Source: Rhodospirillum centenum SW (GTDB lineage: Bacteria; Pseudomonadota; Alphaproteobacteria; Azospirillales; Azospirillaceae). From it: DNA of 64,000 bases. Position numbers and translations under genes: made by a program. The DNA is taken from positions 1,818,501-1,882,500 of the forward strand of contig NC_011420.2 in the NCBI RefSeq assembly GCF_000016185.1. Reading direction: 5' to 3'. Each line of letters opens with the position of its first letter. Position 1 is the stretch's first letter. Positions 24,661-36,314 of this stretch are shown here, piece by piece. Under the pieces are notes generated by a model. It worked only from the letters and a program-made list of their open reading frames with translations, was not told the origin of the DNA and ran no database searches.

Positions 24661-25821
24661 TCAGCCCGCCTTCACCGTGGCGTAGGCCCAGTCGAGCCAG
24701 GGCAGCAGCGCCTGGATGTCGGCCGTCTCCACCGTGGCGCCGCCCCAGATGCGCAGCCCCGGCGGGGCGTCGCGGTAGGCGCCGGCGTCAAGCGCGACGC
24801 CCTCCTTCTCCAGCAGAGCGGCGACCTTCTTGGCGATCTCCGCCTGCGCCTCGGCCGACTGGCCGGTGGCCCAGGGATCGACGATCTTCAGGCAGATGGA
24901 GGTGCAGGAACGGGTTTCCGGCCGCTGCGGCAGGAAGTCCACCCAGTCGGTCCGCGCCACCCAGTCGGTGACCGCCTTCAGGTTCGCCTCCGACCGGCCG
25001 ATCAGGGCCGGCAGGCCGCCGATGGACTTCGCCCAGGTCAGGCCGTCCAGCGCATCCTCCACCGCGATCATGGAGGGGGTGTTGATCGTCTCGCCCTTGA
25101 AGATGCCTTCGACGATCTTCCCGTCCTTGGTCATGCGGAAGATCTTCGGCATCGGCCATGCGGGCTTGTGGCTCTCCAGCCGCTCCACGGCGCGGGGGCT
25201 GAGCACGAGCATGCCGTGCGCCGCCTCGCCGCCCAGGACCTTCTGCCAGGACCAGGTGACGACATCGAGCTTGGACCAGGGCAGGTCCATGGCGAAGGTG
25301 GCGGAGGTCGCGTCGCAGATGGTCAGGCCCTGCCGGTCGTCCGGGATCCAGTCGCCGTCCGGCACGCGCACGCCGGAGGTGGTGCCGTTCCAGGTGAAGA
25401 CCACGTCGCGGGCGAAATCGACCTGGGTCAGATCGGGCAGCGCGCCGTAGGGCGCCTTGAACTCCCGCACGTCGGTCAGCCGGAGCTGCTTGACCACGTC
25501 GGTGACCCAGTCCTTGCCGAAGCTCTCCCAGGCCAGCATGTCGATGCCGCGGGCGCCGAGCAGGGACCACAGCGCCATCTCGACGGCGCCGGTGTCGGAG
25601 GCGGGCACGATGCCCAGCCGGTAACCGGCGGGGATGCCCAGGATTTCCTTGCTGAGGGTGATCACCTGCTCAAGCTTGGCCTTGCCGGGCTTGGAGCGGT
25701 GGGAGCGGCCGACGAGGGCACCCTTGAGGGCCTCGATGGTCCAGCCGGGGCGCTTGGCGCAGGGGCCGGACGAGAACTGCGGATTCGCGGGGCGCGAATC
25801 CGGCTTCGGCAGAGCCGTCAT
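24661..25821 (-). CDS. serC: Phosphoserine aminotransferase (SerC2 type)
   Basis: 386 residues; PLP enzyme that makes phosphoserine from phosphohydroxypyruvate and glutamate. The PLP lysine lies in [17 protein letters not shown], and the N-terminal substrate segment reads [15 protein letters not shown]. It matches the alphaproteobacterial/archaeal SerC2 branch (TIGR01365) rather than the E. coli type. The ATG overlaps the end of a hairpin that also holds its AAGG ribosome site (the serC leader below), so translation is probably controlled by that RNA. serA follows after one small membrane-protein gene. Confidence 0.95.
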   Translation of the reverse strand: MTALPKPDSRPANPQFSSGPCAKRPGWTIEALKGALVGRSHRSKPGKAKLEQVITLSKEILGIPAGYRLGIVPASDTGAVEMALWSLLGARGIDMLAWESFGKDWVTDVVKQLRLTDVREFKAPYGALPDLTQVDFARDVVFTWNGTTSGVRVPDGDWIPDDRQGLTICDATSATFAMDLPWSKLDVVTWSWQKVLGGEAAHGMLVLSPRAVERLESHKPAWPMPKIFRMTKDGKIVEGIFKGETINTPSMIAVEDALDGLTWAKSIGGLPALIGRSEANLKAVTDWVARTDWVDFLPQRPETRSCTSICLKIVDPWATGQSAEAQAEIAKKVAALLEKEGVALDAGAYRDAPPGLRIWGGATVETADIQALLPWLDWAYATVKAG

Positions 25822-25895
25822 AGACTATTCCTTACAGAATAGAGCGCCCCGTTGGGGGGGCGTGTCCCGCCGCGGAAAGTAGGGGGCGCCGCAAG
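25822..25895 (-). ncRNA. serC leader RNA (candidate), with the ribosome site in its last hairpin
   Basis: Immediately before the serC ATG on the minus strand two hairpins can be drawn. The first is GC-rich: CGCCCC pairs with GGGGCG across a 6-base loop (25845-25862). The second, CTATTC / GAATAG with loop TGTAAG (25825-25842), contains the Shine-Dalgarno TAAGGA in loop and stem. The known serC leader (Rfam serC), found upstream of serC-serA in alphaproteobacteria, is described as having its last stem overlapping the serC ribosome site, as here. The match is by position and shape, not by a covariance search. Confidence 0.6.
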
Positions 25896-26015
25896 GTCGG
25901 TCAATCGCCACCAACGCGGGCGGACACATTGCGGCCATGCCGGGCACGCAGGCGAAACTTCCTTGCGGGCAGGAGCCGGTCCCGGGGCCGGCGCGGAAGC
26001 GCTTCCGGCGGGCCT

Positions 26016-27758
26016 TCAGGCGAGCGCGTTGGGGATCAGCGCGGCGGGAACCAGTCCCGACTCGGCCAGCAGGGCGCACAGCTTCTGGAGCGCGTCCTTG
26101 CGCTCCTGCGGGCCGGGAAAGCGCTCCAGGTAGCGCAGGATGAACTCCGGCCGGTGCAGGGCCTGGGTCAGCAGCTCCGACGCGATCTGCCGGGCCTTGC
26201 CCTCGGCCGGCAGACAGGGACCGAGCCGGACCAGGCCGAGGATGCGGTCGGCATAGGGAACGGAGGAATTGCCGATAACTTCCTTCCGGATCAGGTCGTG
26301 CAGCGCCGTGTCGATCAGCTCCAGCAGTTCCCGCCGCGGCCCGGCCGGCAGGCCGATTCCCGCCACTCGGGAGGCGATGGTCGCCAGGGGCATCATCGCC
26401 TCGCCCCGGCTGTGCAGCCCGCCCGTCTCCCGGATGATGTCCTCCGGCACCAGCAGCGAGCGCAGGTAGGGCGCGAGCTTGGCCTTCGGCGCCTCCCCCG
26501 GCGCCTGCTCCATCAGCCCGAGCACAAGGTCGATGCGGCCCGTGCAGGTGCGCGACTGGCCCAGCAGGTCGGCCATCGCCTCGGGCTGGATCAGCCGGTC
26601 CACGCGGGTCGCCAGCGCCTCCAGCACCTCCTCGTCGCGGGCCAGGGTCGGCGCCTTGCGCCGGATGTACCCCAGGATCTCGACACTGGCCGCGATCTCG
26701 TCGCGGATGCCGATGCCGGCGCGCAGCGGCTGGCGCGCGTGCAGATGGCGCAGCAGCCCCAGCCGCAGCTCGGCCATGGTGCGTGGCAGCGCCCCCTGGG
26801 CCAGCAGCCTGGACAACGCCTGCACGCCCGGCGGCAGCGAGCTGGACGCCGCAAGGGCAAGGTTGCCGACATAGAGATCGACGGCGTTCAGCACCAGCTC
26901 GAAGCGCGGCCGCTCGGCCCCCGCCAGTTCGCGCAGGGCCAGGGGCGAAGCGAGGATCTCCGCCGCGAGCGAGTCGACGACCCGCATCTCCACGACCGTC
27001 AGGTCGGGGGTCCAGAGGCGGAACAGCCGGTCCAGCTTCTCCACCCACGACTTCGAGTCGGCCAGATGGGCCGCCACGGCACGGTAGAGCGGCGGGTGTG
27101 GATCGCCCGGCCGGCCACGGAGCTGCCGGCCGACCTCCGCCAGGGTCGGCGGTCCCAGCCGGAGCGGCGGCCCGGCCTTCGCCTCCTTCTGCAACCGCCC
27201 GAGCCCCTCCTCCACGATCGCCAGCAGTTCCTTCACGCGGGCGACGGCCGTCTGCTTGGTGCCGCGCACCTGGGTGCTGGCGAGCCGTTGCAGGGCGCCC
27301 TGCACGGTCGTGCCGGCCTGGTCCAGCGTCTTGGCGTGGACCTCGTAGTAGAGGATTTCCAGCGGGGTCAGGCGCCGCTCGTCCAGGTACTTGGCGAGCA
27401 GACCGCGGAACACCTGCCGCTGCGGGTCGCCGCCGAGGTCCTCGGGGCTTTCGCACCAGGAGGCGTCACGGCCGGGGTTGGCGCGCAGCAGGGGATCGGT
27501 CTCCTGAACGCCCGCGCGCATGCGCTTGACGATGGTGACCGTGGTGGAGAAGTCGTGGTCCACATAGTCGGTGCGGCGGACGACGCGCACCCCCTCAACC
27601 TCGTTGCGCTGGACCAGCAGCGCGGCCGCCGGCTCGATCTGGCGCAGGTCGGTGGCATCCTTGACGACCAGCCACTGGTCGCCATGGAAGCTGTGCAGCT
27701 CGAAGGAATGGCGAACCCGGCCGACGAGCTGTGCCTTGTTCAACGCCTGGTCCAACAC
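26016..27758 (-). CDS. Conserved protein of unknown function, 580 aa, paralogue of the protein at 2062-3846
   Basis: Second copy of an uncharacterised family in this window. Soluble, helical, without signal peptide. The same ordered blocks occur as in the 594-aa protein: an N-terminal small module (GDQWLVVKD, VEGVRVVRR), then LLAKYLDERRLTPLEILYYE, then VVDSLAAEILASPLAL, and a C-terminal pair FILRYLERFPGPQERKDALQ. Identity is low but the order and spacing agree over the full length. Both stand alone as single genes. ATG 27758 gives the N-terminal module at the right place. I cannot assign a function; the pattern of a sensor-like head with a long helical repeat body is only a description. Confidence 0.8.
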   Translation of the reverse strand: MLDQALNKAQLVGRVRHSFELHSFHGDQWLVVKDATDLRQIEPAAALLVQRNEVEGVRVVRRTDYVDHDFSTTVTIVKRMRAGVQETDPLLRANPGRDASWCESPEDLGGDPQRQVFRGLLAKYLDERRLTPLEILYYEVHAKTLDQAGTTVQGALQRLASTQVRGTKQTAVARVKELLAIVEEGLGRLQKEAKAGPPLRLGPPTLAEVGRQLRGRPGDPHPPLYRAVAAHLADSKSWVEKLDRLFRLWTPDLTVVEMRVVDSLAAEILASPLALRELAGAERPRFELVLNAVDLYVGNLALAASSSLPPGVQALSRLLAQGALPRTMAELRLGLLRHLHARQPLRAGIGIRDEIAASVEILGYIRRKAPTLARDEEVLEALATRVDRLIQPEAMADLLGQSRTCTGRIDLVLGLMEQAPGEAPKAKLAPYLRSLLVPEDIIRETGGLHSRGEAMMPLATIASRVAGIGLPAGPRRELLELIDTALHDLIRKEVIGNSSVPYADRILGLVRLGPCLPAEGKARQIASELLTQALHRPEFILRYLERFPGPQERKDALQKLCALLAESGLVPAALIPNALA

Positions 27759-27933
27759 GGTCCGCCACGTTCAGCTAAAGCCGGAGCGTGCCCGCGGTAT
27801 CGTCCGCAGGCCCGTATCCGGCAGTTGTGATCGGTCGGGCCTATCTTGCTGGATTACGCCCCCAGGGTAAACCTGTTTGTCTGGCGGGACGGCATCCGGA
27901 AAAGACCGGGTGCCGGGCGCGGCGTTCCATGGT

Positions 27934-28725
27934 TCAGATGTGGATCACCCCTTCCAGATAGAGCACGGCACGGCCGCCGATCCGCACCCGGTCGCCCTCC
28001 AGAGCGCAGTGCAGCCGGCCGCCGCGGCGGGACACCTGCTCCGCCTCCAGCCGGGTGCGGCCCAGCCGGCCGGCCCAGTAGGGGATCAGGGTGCAGTGGG
28101 CGGAGCCGGTGACCGGGTCCTCCGGCACGCCCTTGGCGGGCGCGAAGAAGCGGGAGACGAAGTCGATGCCCGGCGCGTCGCCGGGCGCGGTGACGATGGT
28201 CATGCGGTCCAGTCCCGCCAGCCGGTCCATGCGCGGGCTGAGCGCGCGGACCTGCTCCGCCGTCGGATAGACCACCAGGAAGTCCCGGGCGGTCAGGACC
28301 GCGGCCGGCGGCGGACCGCCCAGCCCCTCCAGCAGGTCGGCCGGCGGTTCGACCGGCACGGGCGGCCGGGCCGGGAAGTCCAGGGTGAAGACGTCGCCGT
28401 CGCGGCTGACGGACAGGTCCCCCGCCCTGCGCGTGCGGAAGGCGAAGCGCTCCCGCCCGGGATCGACGAAGCGGGACAGCACATAGGCGGTGGCCAGGGT
28501 GGCATGGCCGCAGAGGTCCACCTCCGTGCCCGGCGTGAACCAGCGGATGGCCCAGACCCCCTCCCCCTCCGGCACGCAGAAGGCCGTTTCGGAGAGGTTG
28601 TTCTCGGCCGCGATGGCCTGCATCGTCGCCTCGGGCAGCCAGTCCCGGAGCGGCACCACGGCCGCCGGGTTGCCGGCGAACACCCCGGTGGCGAAGGCAT
28701 CGACGGTGTAGCTGTTCAGGCGCAT
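27934..28725 (-). CDS. PhzF family isomerase/epimerase-like protein
   Basis: 263 residues of the PhzF family (diaminopimelate-epimerase fold). Features: YTVDAFATGVFAGNPAAVV, the conserved Glu in AAENNLSETAF, DLCGHATLATAYV, and DPVTGSAHCTLIPYW in the second lobe. Members range from phenazine synthesis enzymes to proteins of unknown substrate; no phenazine genes are present, so the substrate is open. The ATG at 28725 begins MRLNSYTVDAF, the normal family start. The upstream GNAT gene ends 10 bases before it, and thiD overlaps that gene, so these three form an operon. Confidence 0.9.
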   Translation of the reverse strand: MRLNSYTVDAFATGVFAGNPAAVVPLRDWLPEATMQAIAAENNLSETAFCVPEGEGVWAIRWFTPGTEVDLCGHATLATAYVLSRFVDPGRERFAFRTRRAGDLSVSRDGDVFTLDFPARPPVPVEPPADLLEGLGGPPPAAVLTARDFLVVYPTAEQVRALSPRMDRLAGLDRMTIVTAPGDAPGIDFVSRFFAPAKGVPEDPVTGSAHCTLIPYWAGRLGRTRLEAEQVSRRGGRLHCALEGDRVRIGGRAVLYLEGVIHI

Positions 28726-28735
28726 GGCCGGTCCC

Positions 28736-29194
28736 TCACAGGTCGGTGAAGTCGAAGGCGTTGTCCAGCGCCGCCAGCCCGACATGCGGGTAGTAGCTGC
28801 GCGCCTTGGGCGCTGCCAGCAGCAGGCAGCGCAGCGGCGGACCGCCCGCGGCAGGGTCCAGCAGGCGGACCGCCTCGTCGCGGGTCCGCCGCATCAGCGC
28901 CCGGCCGATGCCCTGCCCCTGCCAGTCCCGGTCCACCGCAAGATCGGACAGGTAGCAGCAGAAGGAGAAATCGGTGACGGAGCGGGCGACGCCGACCAGC
29001 AGCCCGTCCGGCGTCCGCGCCGTCACGGTCAGGCCGGCATGGCGCAGCATCGCGGCGATGCGCGCCGGATCGTCCACCGGCCGCCGCTCGGCCAGACCGG
29101 AGCGGCGCAGCACGTCCACGAACGCCTCCGGCGCCAGATCCGCCTCCACGGCATAGGCGATGCCGGCATCCCCCTGCGGTCCGGCCATGCTCAT
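28736..29194 (-). CDS. GNAT family N-acetyltransferase
   Basis: 152 residues. The acetyl-CoA motif A is clear (YLSDLAVDRDWQGQGIGRAL), preceded by the strand DGLLVGVARSVTDF and followed by YYPHVGLAALDNAF. Substrate unknown. Its ATG overlaps the thiD stop by four bases (ATGA), which couples the two, and phzF follows ten bases after its stop. Confidence 0.88.
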   Translation of the reverse strand: MSMAGPQGDAGIAYAVEADLAPEAFVDVLRRSGLAERRPVDDPARIAAMLRHAGLTVTARTPDGLLVGVARSVTDFSFCCYLSDLAVDRDWQGQGIGRALMRRTRDEAVRLLDPAAGGPPLRCLLLAAPKARSYYPHVGLAALDNAFDFTDL

Positions 29195-29991
29195 GGGAAG
29201 GGTCTGACGGTATGGCTGTGGTTCAGCGGCCCGTGGCCATGGCCGTAGCCGGGCGCGGTCTGGATCGCCAGATCGACATAGGCCGAGGCGCGGGCGACCG
29301 CCTGGGGCAGCGCCAGCCCCTGCCCCAGCCCGGCGGCGATGGCGGAGGCGAGCGTGCAGCCGGTGCCGTGGGTATGCGGCGTGTCCACCCGCTCGCCGGT
29401 GAAGTAGATCTCTCCCTCCGGGATCACCAGCAGGTCCGTCACCTCCGGTCCCGGCAGGTGCCCGCCCTTCATCAGCACGGCCCTGGCCCCCATGGCGAGC
29501 AGCCGGCCGCCAGCCTCGCGCTGGCCGTCCAGGTCCCGGATCTCCAGCCCGGTCAGGGCCTCCGCCTCCGGCACGTTGGGCGTCAGCAGGTCCGCCAGCG
29601 GCAGCAGGCGGGCGACCAGCGCCGCGGTGGCGCCTTCGTCCAGCAGGCGCTGCCCGCCCTTCGACACCATCACCGGGTCGATCACGATGGGGACGCGGCC
29701 CGCCAGGGGCGCGATCTCGTCCGCCACGGCGTCGATGATCTCCGCCGTGGCGAGCATGCCCGTCTTCACCGCGTCGGCGCCGATATCGTCCAGCACCACC
29801 CGGATCTGCTGCCGGATGAAGGGAACCGGCACCGCATGCACGCCATGGACGCCGCGGGTGTCCTGCGCGGTGAGCGCGGTGATGGCGGTCATGGCATAGC
29901 CGTCCAGGGCCGTGACCGCCTTGATGTCCGCCTGGATGCCGGCGCCGCCGCCCGAATCCGAGCCGGCGACGATGAGGATGCGTCCGTTCAT
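29191..29991 (-). CDS. thiD: Hydroxymethylpyrimidine / phosphomethylpyrimidine kinase
   Basis: 266 residues; phosphorylates HMP and HMP-P in thiamine synthesis. Ribokinase-fold signatures are the N-terminal IAGSDSGGGAGIQADIKAVT and the C-terminal anion-hole motif DTPHTHGTGCTLASAIAAGL with its catalytic Cys/Asp region, plus IDPVMVSKGGQRLL. Length is typical of the single-domain enzyme. It leads an overlapping operon with a GNAT gene and phzF. I saw no TPP-riboswitch pattern upstream. thiE lies at 58907, far away. Confidence 0.96.
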   Translation of the reverse strand: MNGRILIVAGSDSGGGAGIQADIKAVTALDGYAMTAITALTAQDTRGVHGVHAVPVPFIRQQIRVVLDDIGADAVKTGMLATAEIIDAVADEIAPLAGRVPIVIDPVMVSKGGQRLLDEGATAALVARLLPLADLLTPNVPEAEALTGLEIRDLDGQREAGGRLLAMGARAVLMKGGHLPGPEVTDLLVIPEGEIYFTGERVDTPHTHGTGCTLASAIAAGLGQGLALPQAVARASAYVDLAIQTAPGYGHGHGPLNHSHTVRPFP

Positions 29992-30095
29992 GCCCGATCC
30001 GCTGTCAGGATGGCTGGGTCGCCGGGCGGCAGGATCGCGCGCCCGGCCCGTTGCGAAGCCTTACCGCAACGGCGGGCCGGGTCAACGCGGGAACG

Positions 30096-31517
30096 CTATT
30101 CGGCCGGCTGGACCTGGGTGACGGTCGCCGCCTCCCCGGCGGCGCGGGGCACGGTGGCCGCCTCCACGGCGGCGACGATGTCCGCCACGACGGACGCCAC
30201 CAGCCCTTCGTCCTCCCCCTCCGCCATGACGCGGATCAGGGGTTCGGTGCCCGACTTGCGGATCAGCACCCGGCCGCGGCCGCCCAGCCGCGCTTCCCCT
30301 GCCCGGATGGCGGCCTGGACGCCGGCCGCCTCCAGCGGGCGGACGCCGCCTGCGGGATCGAAGCGCACGTTGCGCAGGAGCTGCGGCAGCGGCTGGAAGA
30401 CCCGCAGCACCTCCGACGCGGGACGGCCCGTCCGCTGGATTTCCGCCAGCACCTGCAACGCCGCCAGCAGCCCGTCGCCCGTGGTGGCGAAGTCGGACAG
30501 GACGATGTGGCCGGACTGCTCGCCGCCCACGTTGAACCCGTACTCGCGCATGTGCTCGACGACGTAGCGGTCGCCCACCGGCGTCCGGACCAGGGTCAGG
30601 CCGCGGTCGCGCAGGAACAGCTCCAGACCGAGGTTGGACATGACGGTGGCGACGACGCCGCCGCCCTTGAGCCGGCCGTCCTCGGCCCAGCTCCGGCCGA
30701 TCAGGGCCATGATCTGGTCGCCGTCGATCTGGGTGCCGCTCTCGTCCGCCAGGATCAGCCGGTCGGCGTCGCCGTCCAGGGCAAGGCCCAGATGGGCCTT
30801 GTGCTCCAGCACCGCGGCCCGCATGGCGGCCGGCGCCGTGGCGCCGCAGTCGCGGTTGATGTTGAAGCCGTCCGGCCCCACGGCCAGCGGCACCACCTCC
30901 GCCCCCAGCTCCCACAGCACCTTGGGCGCCACGCGGTAGGCGGCGCCGTTGGCGCAGTCCACGACGATCTTCAGCCCGTCCAGCCGCAGCCCGCGGGGGA
31001 AGCTGGCCTTAACCTGCTCGATATAGCGGCCCGGCGCGTCCTCCAGGCGGGAGGCGCGGCCCAGGTCGCGCGGGCCGGCAAGGTCCGCCGCGGGACCGCC
31101 CGCGGCCCCGTCCGCGGCGATGCGCGCCTCGATCGCCGCCTCCATCTCGTCCGACAGCTTGTAGCCGTCCGGGCCGAACAGCTTGATCCCGTTGTCGTGG
31201 AAAGGGTTGTGCGAGGCGGAGACCATGACGCCCAGATCGGCCCGGAGCGAGCGTGTCAGCATCGCCACCGCCGGCGTCGGCAACGGCCCGACCAGCACCA
31301 CATCCATGCCCATGGAGACGAACCCCGCCGTCAGCGCCGGTTCCAGCATGTAGCCCGACAGCCGCGTGTCCTTGGCGATCACCACGACATGACGATGGCT
31401 GCCGCGGCGGAACTGCGCCGCCGTGGCCATGGCCACCTTCAGCGCCATCTCCGCCGTCATCGGGTCCGTGTTGGCCGTGCCGCGGATTCCATCCGTGCCG
31501 AACAGCCTGCGCGTCAT
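30096..31517 (-). CDS. glmM: Phosphoglucosamine mutase
   Basis: 473 residues; interconverts glucosamine-6-P and glucosamine-1-P for UDP-GlcNAc, and so for peptidoglycan and LPS. It begins [14 protein letters not shown], has the phosphoserine loop [16 protein letters not shown] (Ser102), the metal loop [15 protein letters not shown] and the phosphate-binding [17 protein letters not shown]. It lies after folP and ftsH on the same strand, an order common in proteobacteria (ftsH-folP-glmM). About 80 bases separate it from folP, so co-transcription is plausible. Confidence 0.97.
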   Translation of the reverse strand: MTRRLFGTDGIRGTANTDPMTAEMALKVAMATAAQFRRGSHRHVVVIAKDTRLSGYMLEPALTAGFVSMGMDVVLVGPLPTPAVAMLTRSLRADLGVMVSASHNPFHDNGIKLFGPDGYKLSDEMEAAIEARIAADGAAGGPAADLAGPRDLGRASRLEDAPGRYIEQVKASFPRGLRLDGLKIVVDCANGAAYRVAPKVLWELGAEVVPLAVGPDGFNINRDCGATAPAAMRAAVLEHKAHLGLALDGDADRLILADESGTQIDGDQIMALIGRSWAEDGRLKGGGVVATVMSNLGLELFLRDRGLTLVRTPVGDRYVVEHMREYGFNVGGEQSGHIVLSDFATTGDGLLAALQVLAEIQRTGRPASEVLRVFQPLPQLLRNVRFDPAGGVRPLEAAGVQAAIRAGEARLGGRGRVLIRKSGTEPLIRVMAEGEDEGLVASVVADIVAAVEAATVPRAAGEAATVTQVQPAE

Positions 31518-31595
31518 CCCCCTCTCCCCCGTGCCTCTCAGAAACCGGCGCGCCTTATAGCAGATCGGACCCGTCCGGCCATGCCCGGCGCCGGG

Positions 31596-32753
31596 TCATA
31601 GCCCGATGCTCCCCCAGACCGCCCGGGCCTGCCAGGTTTCCGCCACATCGTGGACCCGCAGGATCTGGACCCCCTGGGAAAGGGTCGCCAGACCGGCGGC
31701 CAGCGACCCGGGAAGGCGCTGCTTCGGTTCCTCTCCGCGCGACAGGCTGGCGATGAAGCGCTTGCGGCTGAGCCCGACCAGCACCGGGCAGCCCAGCGCG
31801 TGGAAGATCCCCACCTGCCGCAGCAGGGCGAGATTGTGCTCCACCGTCTTGCCGAAGCCGATGCCGGGGTCCACGGCAATGCGGTGGCGCGGGATGCCCG
31901 CGGCCTCCGCCGCCAGGAGCCGCTCCTCCAGCCCGTCGAAGACGTCCAGCACGACATCGCGGTACTGCGGGTCCTGCTGCATGGTGCCCGGCTCGCCCTG
32001 CATGTGCATCAGCACGACAGGGCAGCCCGCCGCCGCGGCGACGGTGAGGCTGTCCGGGTCGCCGGCCAGGGCCGTGATGTCGTTGACGATCCGCGCGCCC
32101 GCCGCCAGCGCCGACCGCATCACCGAGGCCCGGCGGGTGTCCACGGAGACGACGGCGCCGGCCTCCGCCAGCGCCCGGATCACGGGGACGACCCGGGCCG
32201 CTTCCTCCGCGGGGTCCACCGGCTGCGCGCCCGGCCGGGTCGACTCGCCGCCCACGTCCAGGATGTCCGCTCCCGCTTCCAGCAGGGCCCGGCCGTGCGC
32301 GACCGCGGCGGCGGAATCGGCATGATCGCCCCCGTCGGAGAAGCTGTCCGGGGTGACGTTGACGATGCCCTGGATCAGCGGCCTGCCCAGCCCCAGCCCG
32401 GCCCAGGCGGGCTCACCCACGGTCAACGGCGGCGTGGTGAGCGCGGCCAGCAGCACGGCGGCACGCCGCGCCGCCGCCGGCTCCAGCCCGGCCATCCAGT
32501 CGCGCACGGCGTCGGCCGGAGCGATGGCGCGGACGCTGCCCTCGGGAGTCCTCACCGCCACCTCCAGCAGGGCGAAGGCGAAGCCGCTGCCGGCCAGCCG
32601 CAGCGCCTGCCCCGCCGCGACGGCGCGGTCCGCCTCCGCCCCCGACAGGAAGGCCGTGGGACGCAGATAGAGGTCGGCCGGGCGGACCGGCGGGGGAAGC
32701 AGGGCAAGGGTCGGCACGGCACCCGGGACGGTCATCGGCACGGTGGAGGTCAT
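31596..32753 (-). CDS. folP: Dihydropteroate synthase with an N-terminal extension
   Basis: 385 residues; joins p-aminobenzoate to hydroxymethyldihydropterin pyrophosphate. The TIM barrel spans roughly residues 115-385, with GIVNVTPDSFSDGGDHA, ILDVGGESTRPGAQP, VVSVDTRRASVM, VDPGIGFGKTVEHNLALL and VGLSRKRFIA. The first ~110 residues (LYLRPTAFLSG..., FALLEVAVRTP...) are not part of the usual ~280-residue enzyme; similar extensions occur in other alphaproteobacteria, with no role known to me. ATG 32753 was chosen over further upstream codons because the codons before it look non-coding. It lies between ftsH and glmM. Confidence 0.94.
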   Translation of the reverse strand: MTSTVPMTVPGAVPTLALLPPPVRPADLYLRPTAFLSGAEADRAVAAGQALRLAGSGFAFALLEVAVRTPEGSVRAIAPADAVRDWMAGLEPAAARRAAVLLAALTTPPLTVGEPAWAGLGLGRPLIQGIVNVTPDSFSDGGDHADSAAAVAHGRALLEAGADILDVGGESTRPGAQPVDPAEEAARVVPVIRALAEAGAVVSVDTRRASVMRSALAAGARIVNDITALAGDPDSLTVAAAAGCPVVLMHMQGEPGTMQQDPQYRDVVLDVFDGLEERLLAAEAAGIPRHRIAVDPGIGFGKTVEHNLALLRQVGIFHALGCPVLVGLSRKRFIASLSRGEEPKQRLPGSLAAGLATLSQGVQILRVHDVAETWQARAVWGSIGL

Positions 32754-32849
32754 GGCGGCTCGCGGCTGCGGAAGGGTCCGGCAAGGTAGCCCGGGACAAC
32801 GGTTCACCGGAAGCACCATCGCCGGCAGGACAGTACCGGCCGCAATGAA

Positions 32850-32881
32850 GAAGGGCCCCCGGATCGCTCCGGGAGCCCTTC
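32850..32881 (-). terminator. Hairpin terminator downstream of ftsH
   Basis: Arms 32850-32863 and 32868-32881 pair with one mismatch (GAAGGGCCCCCGGA against TCCGGGAGCCCTTC) around a TCGC loop. It starts 28 bases past the ftsH stop and is followed on the minus strand by TTCATT, so folP may often start from its own promoter. Confidence 0.65.
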
Positions 32882-32908
32882 AGACACTCACCTGCAGCCG
32901 GCTCCGGC

Positions 32909-34849
<1,941 letters not shown>

Positions 34850-34952
34850 GTCGTAACCTTTCAAAGACCGCCCCGCGGGCCGACGCACCGCTGGACCGGG
34901 TCGGCTGGGCACCGATGCGCGACAGACCCTGCGATGCAGGGGGAGCTTCCCA

Positions 34953-36314
34953 TTAGATAATCCTCGTGTCCGCCCAGACAACAGAGAAGCGTGGGCCCGA
35001 CGCTGCTTCCGGCGGCTGGAATCGCACCCGGCAGGGTACGGGGTCGGCATCCGTATCGATACCCCACAGATGGGGTACGCAGAGCACCCGCCCGTCCCGG
35101 CGCAGCGCCGGCAGGGTGCGGCGGACAAGCGCGGGCAGCCGGGGGGACCCGTCGGACGGCAGCGCCGCCGCCCCCTCGCCCAATGCCCCGACGGTCACGG
35201 AACCCGCGCCGTTCCAGGCGATCCGGAAGCGCCCGTCCCAGAGGACGCTGGCACCGGAAACCACCTCAACGGGTGGTGATACGGCCCGCGGCTCGCGCAG
35301 GATGCGCCAGCCGGCCCGGCTCGGGACCACGAGACAGCCGTGCAGCGTGGCGCCACGGGAAAGCGCGGTCCCCTCTTTGTCACCGCCGCCACCGGAACCC
35401 GCGGCGCCGGACCGGCGGAGCGCGGCCAGCAGCCGGTCCAGCCGCGCGCTCCGGGGCGGCAGGGCGGCCCCGCCCACCACCTGCAGGAGACGCAGCAGCA
35501 CGCGCCGGGCGACATCCTCCGGCGGATCGCAGAGGGCTGCCGCGGCGACCTCACCCCATCCTTCAGGATAGAGCGCCGCCTGCCCGGCCAGCACCGCGGC
35601 GGCGGCATCGTCGAGCGCGGCGCGGGTCCGGCCCGCCGCCAGCGCCCGCTGCCATGGCTCCTCCGTCCCGGCGGCGCCGGCCCGGCGCAGCCGGCCGCGG
35701 GCGAAGCGGTCGGACAGGTTGGAGGGATCGTCCAGCCAGGGCTGGCCCAGGGCCTCGCAGGTGGCCGCCAGCCGCACCCGCGGAATGTCCAGCAGCGGCC
35801 GCAGCAGCCGCAGCCCGGCCAGCTCGCGCACGGCGGCCATGCCGGCCAGGCCGTCGGGACCGCTGGACCGTGCGGCACGCAGCAGCACCGTCTCTGCCTG
35901 ATCCTCGCGCTGGTGTCCCAGCAGCAGGTGCAGCGCCCCCTCCGCCCGGCAGCGGGCCTCCAGCAGGGCATAGCGCGCCGCCCGTGCCGCCTGCTGCACC
36001 CCGCCGGACGGCTTCTGCCCCTCCCAGCGCAGGACGGCGTGGCGGATGCCGCGGGCCGCCATCCAGGCGCCGACCTGCGCCGCCTCGGCGGCCGATTCCG
36101 GCCGCAGGGCATGATCGACGGTGAGGGCGAGGACGCTGCCGCCCCGCGCCCGCGCCCAGGCGTCGGCCAGCAGCACGAGCGCCAGACTGTCGCGGCCGCC
36201 GGACACGCCGACAGCCAGCAGCGGCCGGGCCTCGAACGACCCCAGCGCCGCCATGCGGGCGGCGAACTCGGCGGCGGCGACCGGCGCGCCCTGCTGCGGC
36301 TCCGTCAGCCGCAC
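34953..36314 (-). CDS. tilS: tRNA(Ile)-lysidine synthetase
   Basis: 453 residues; modifies C34 of tRNA-Ile(CAU) to lysidine so it reads AUA. The N-terminal PP-loop ATPase has [18 protein letters not shown] and the TilS-specific [36 protein letters not shown] and [17 protein letters not shown] complete the core. The C-terminal half is less conserved. It starts at a GTG whose region overlaps the cpoB stop by 10 bases, so the pair is translationally coupled; ftsH follows. The tol-pal-cpoB-tilS-ftsH order is widespread in alphaproteobacteria. Confidence 0.95.
   Translation of the reverse strand: MRLTEPQQGAPVAAAEFAARMAALGSFEARPLLAVGVSGGRDSLALVLLADAWARARGGSVLALTVDHALRPESAAEAAQVGAWMAARGIRHAVLRWEGQKPSGGVQQAARAARYALLEARCRAEGALHLLLGHQREDQAETVLLRAARSSGPDGLAGMAAVRELAGLRLLRPLLDIPRVRLAATCEALGQPWLDDPSNLSDRFARGRLRRAGAAGTEEPWQRALAAGRTRAALDDAAAAVLAGQAALYPEGWGEVAAAALCDPPEDVARRVLLRLLQVVGGAALPPRSARLDRLLAALRRSGAAGSGGGGDKEGTALSRGATLHGCLVVPSRAGWRILREPRAVSPPVEVVSGASVLWDGRFRIAWNGAGSVTVGALGEGAAALPSDGSPRLPALVRRTLPALRRDGRVLCVPHLWGIDTDADPVPCRVRFQPPEAASGPRFSVVWADTRII

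Noticed and set aside
21845-24685. 946-residue plus-strand open frame over serA
   Set aside because: Shadow of serA and neighbours, rich in Gly/His/Arg/Gln; serA itself is unambiguous.
29992-30095. TPP riboswitch before thiD
   Set aside because: No CTGAGA-type conserved core was found on the minus strand, nor before thiE at 58789-58906.
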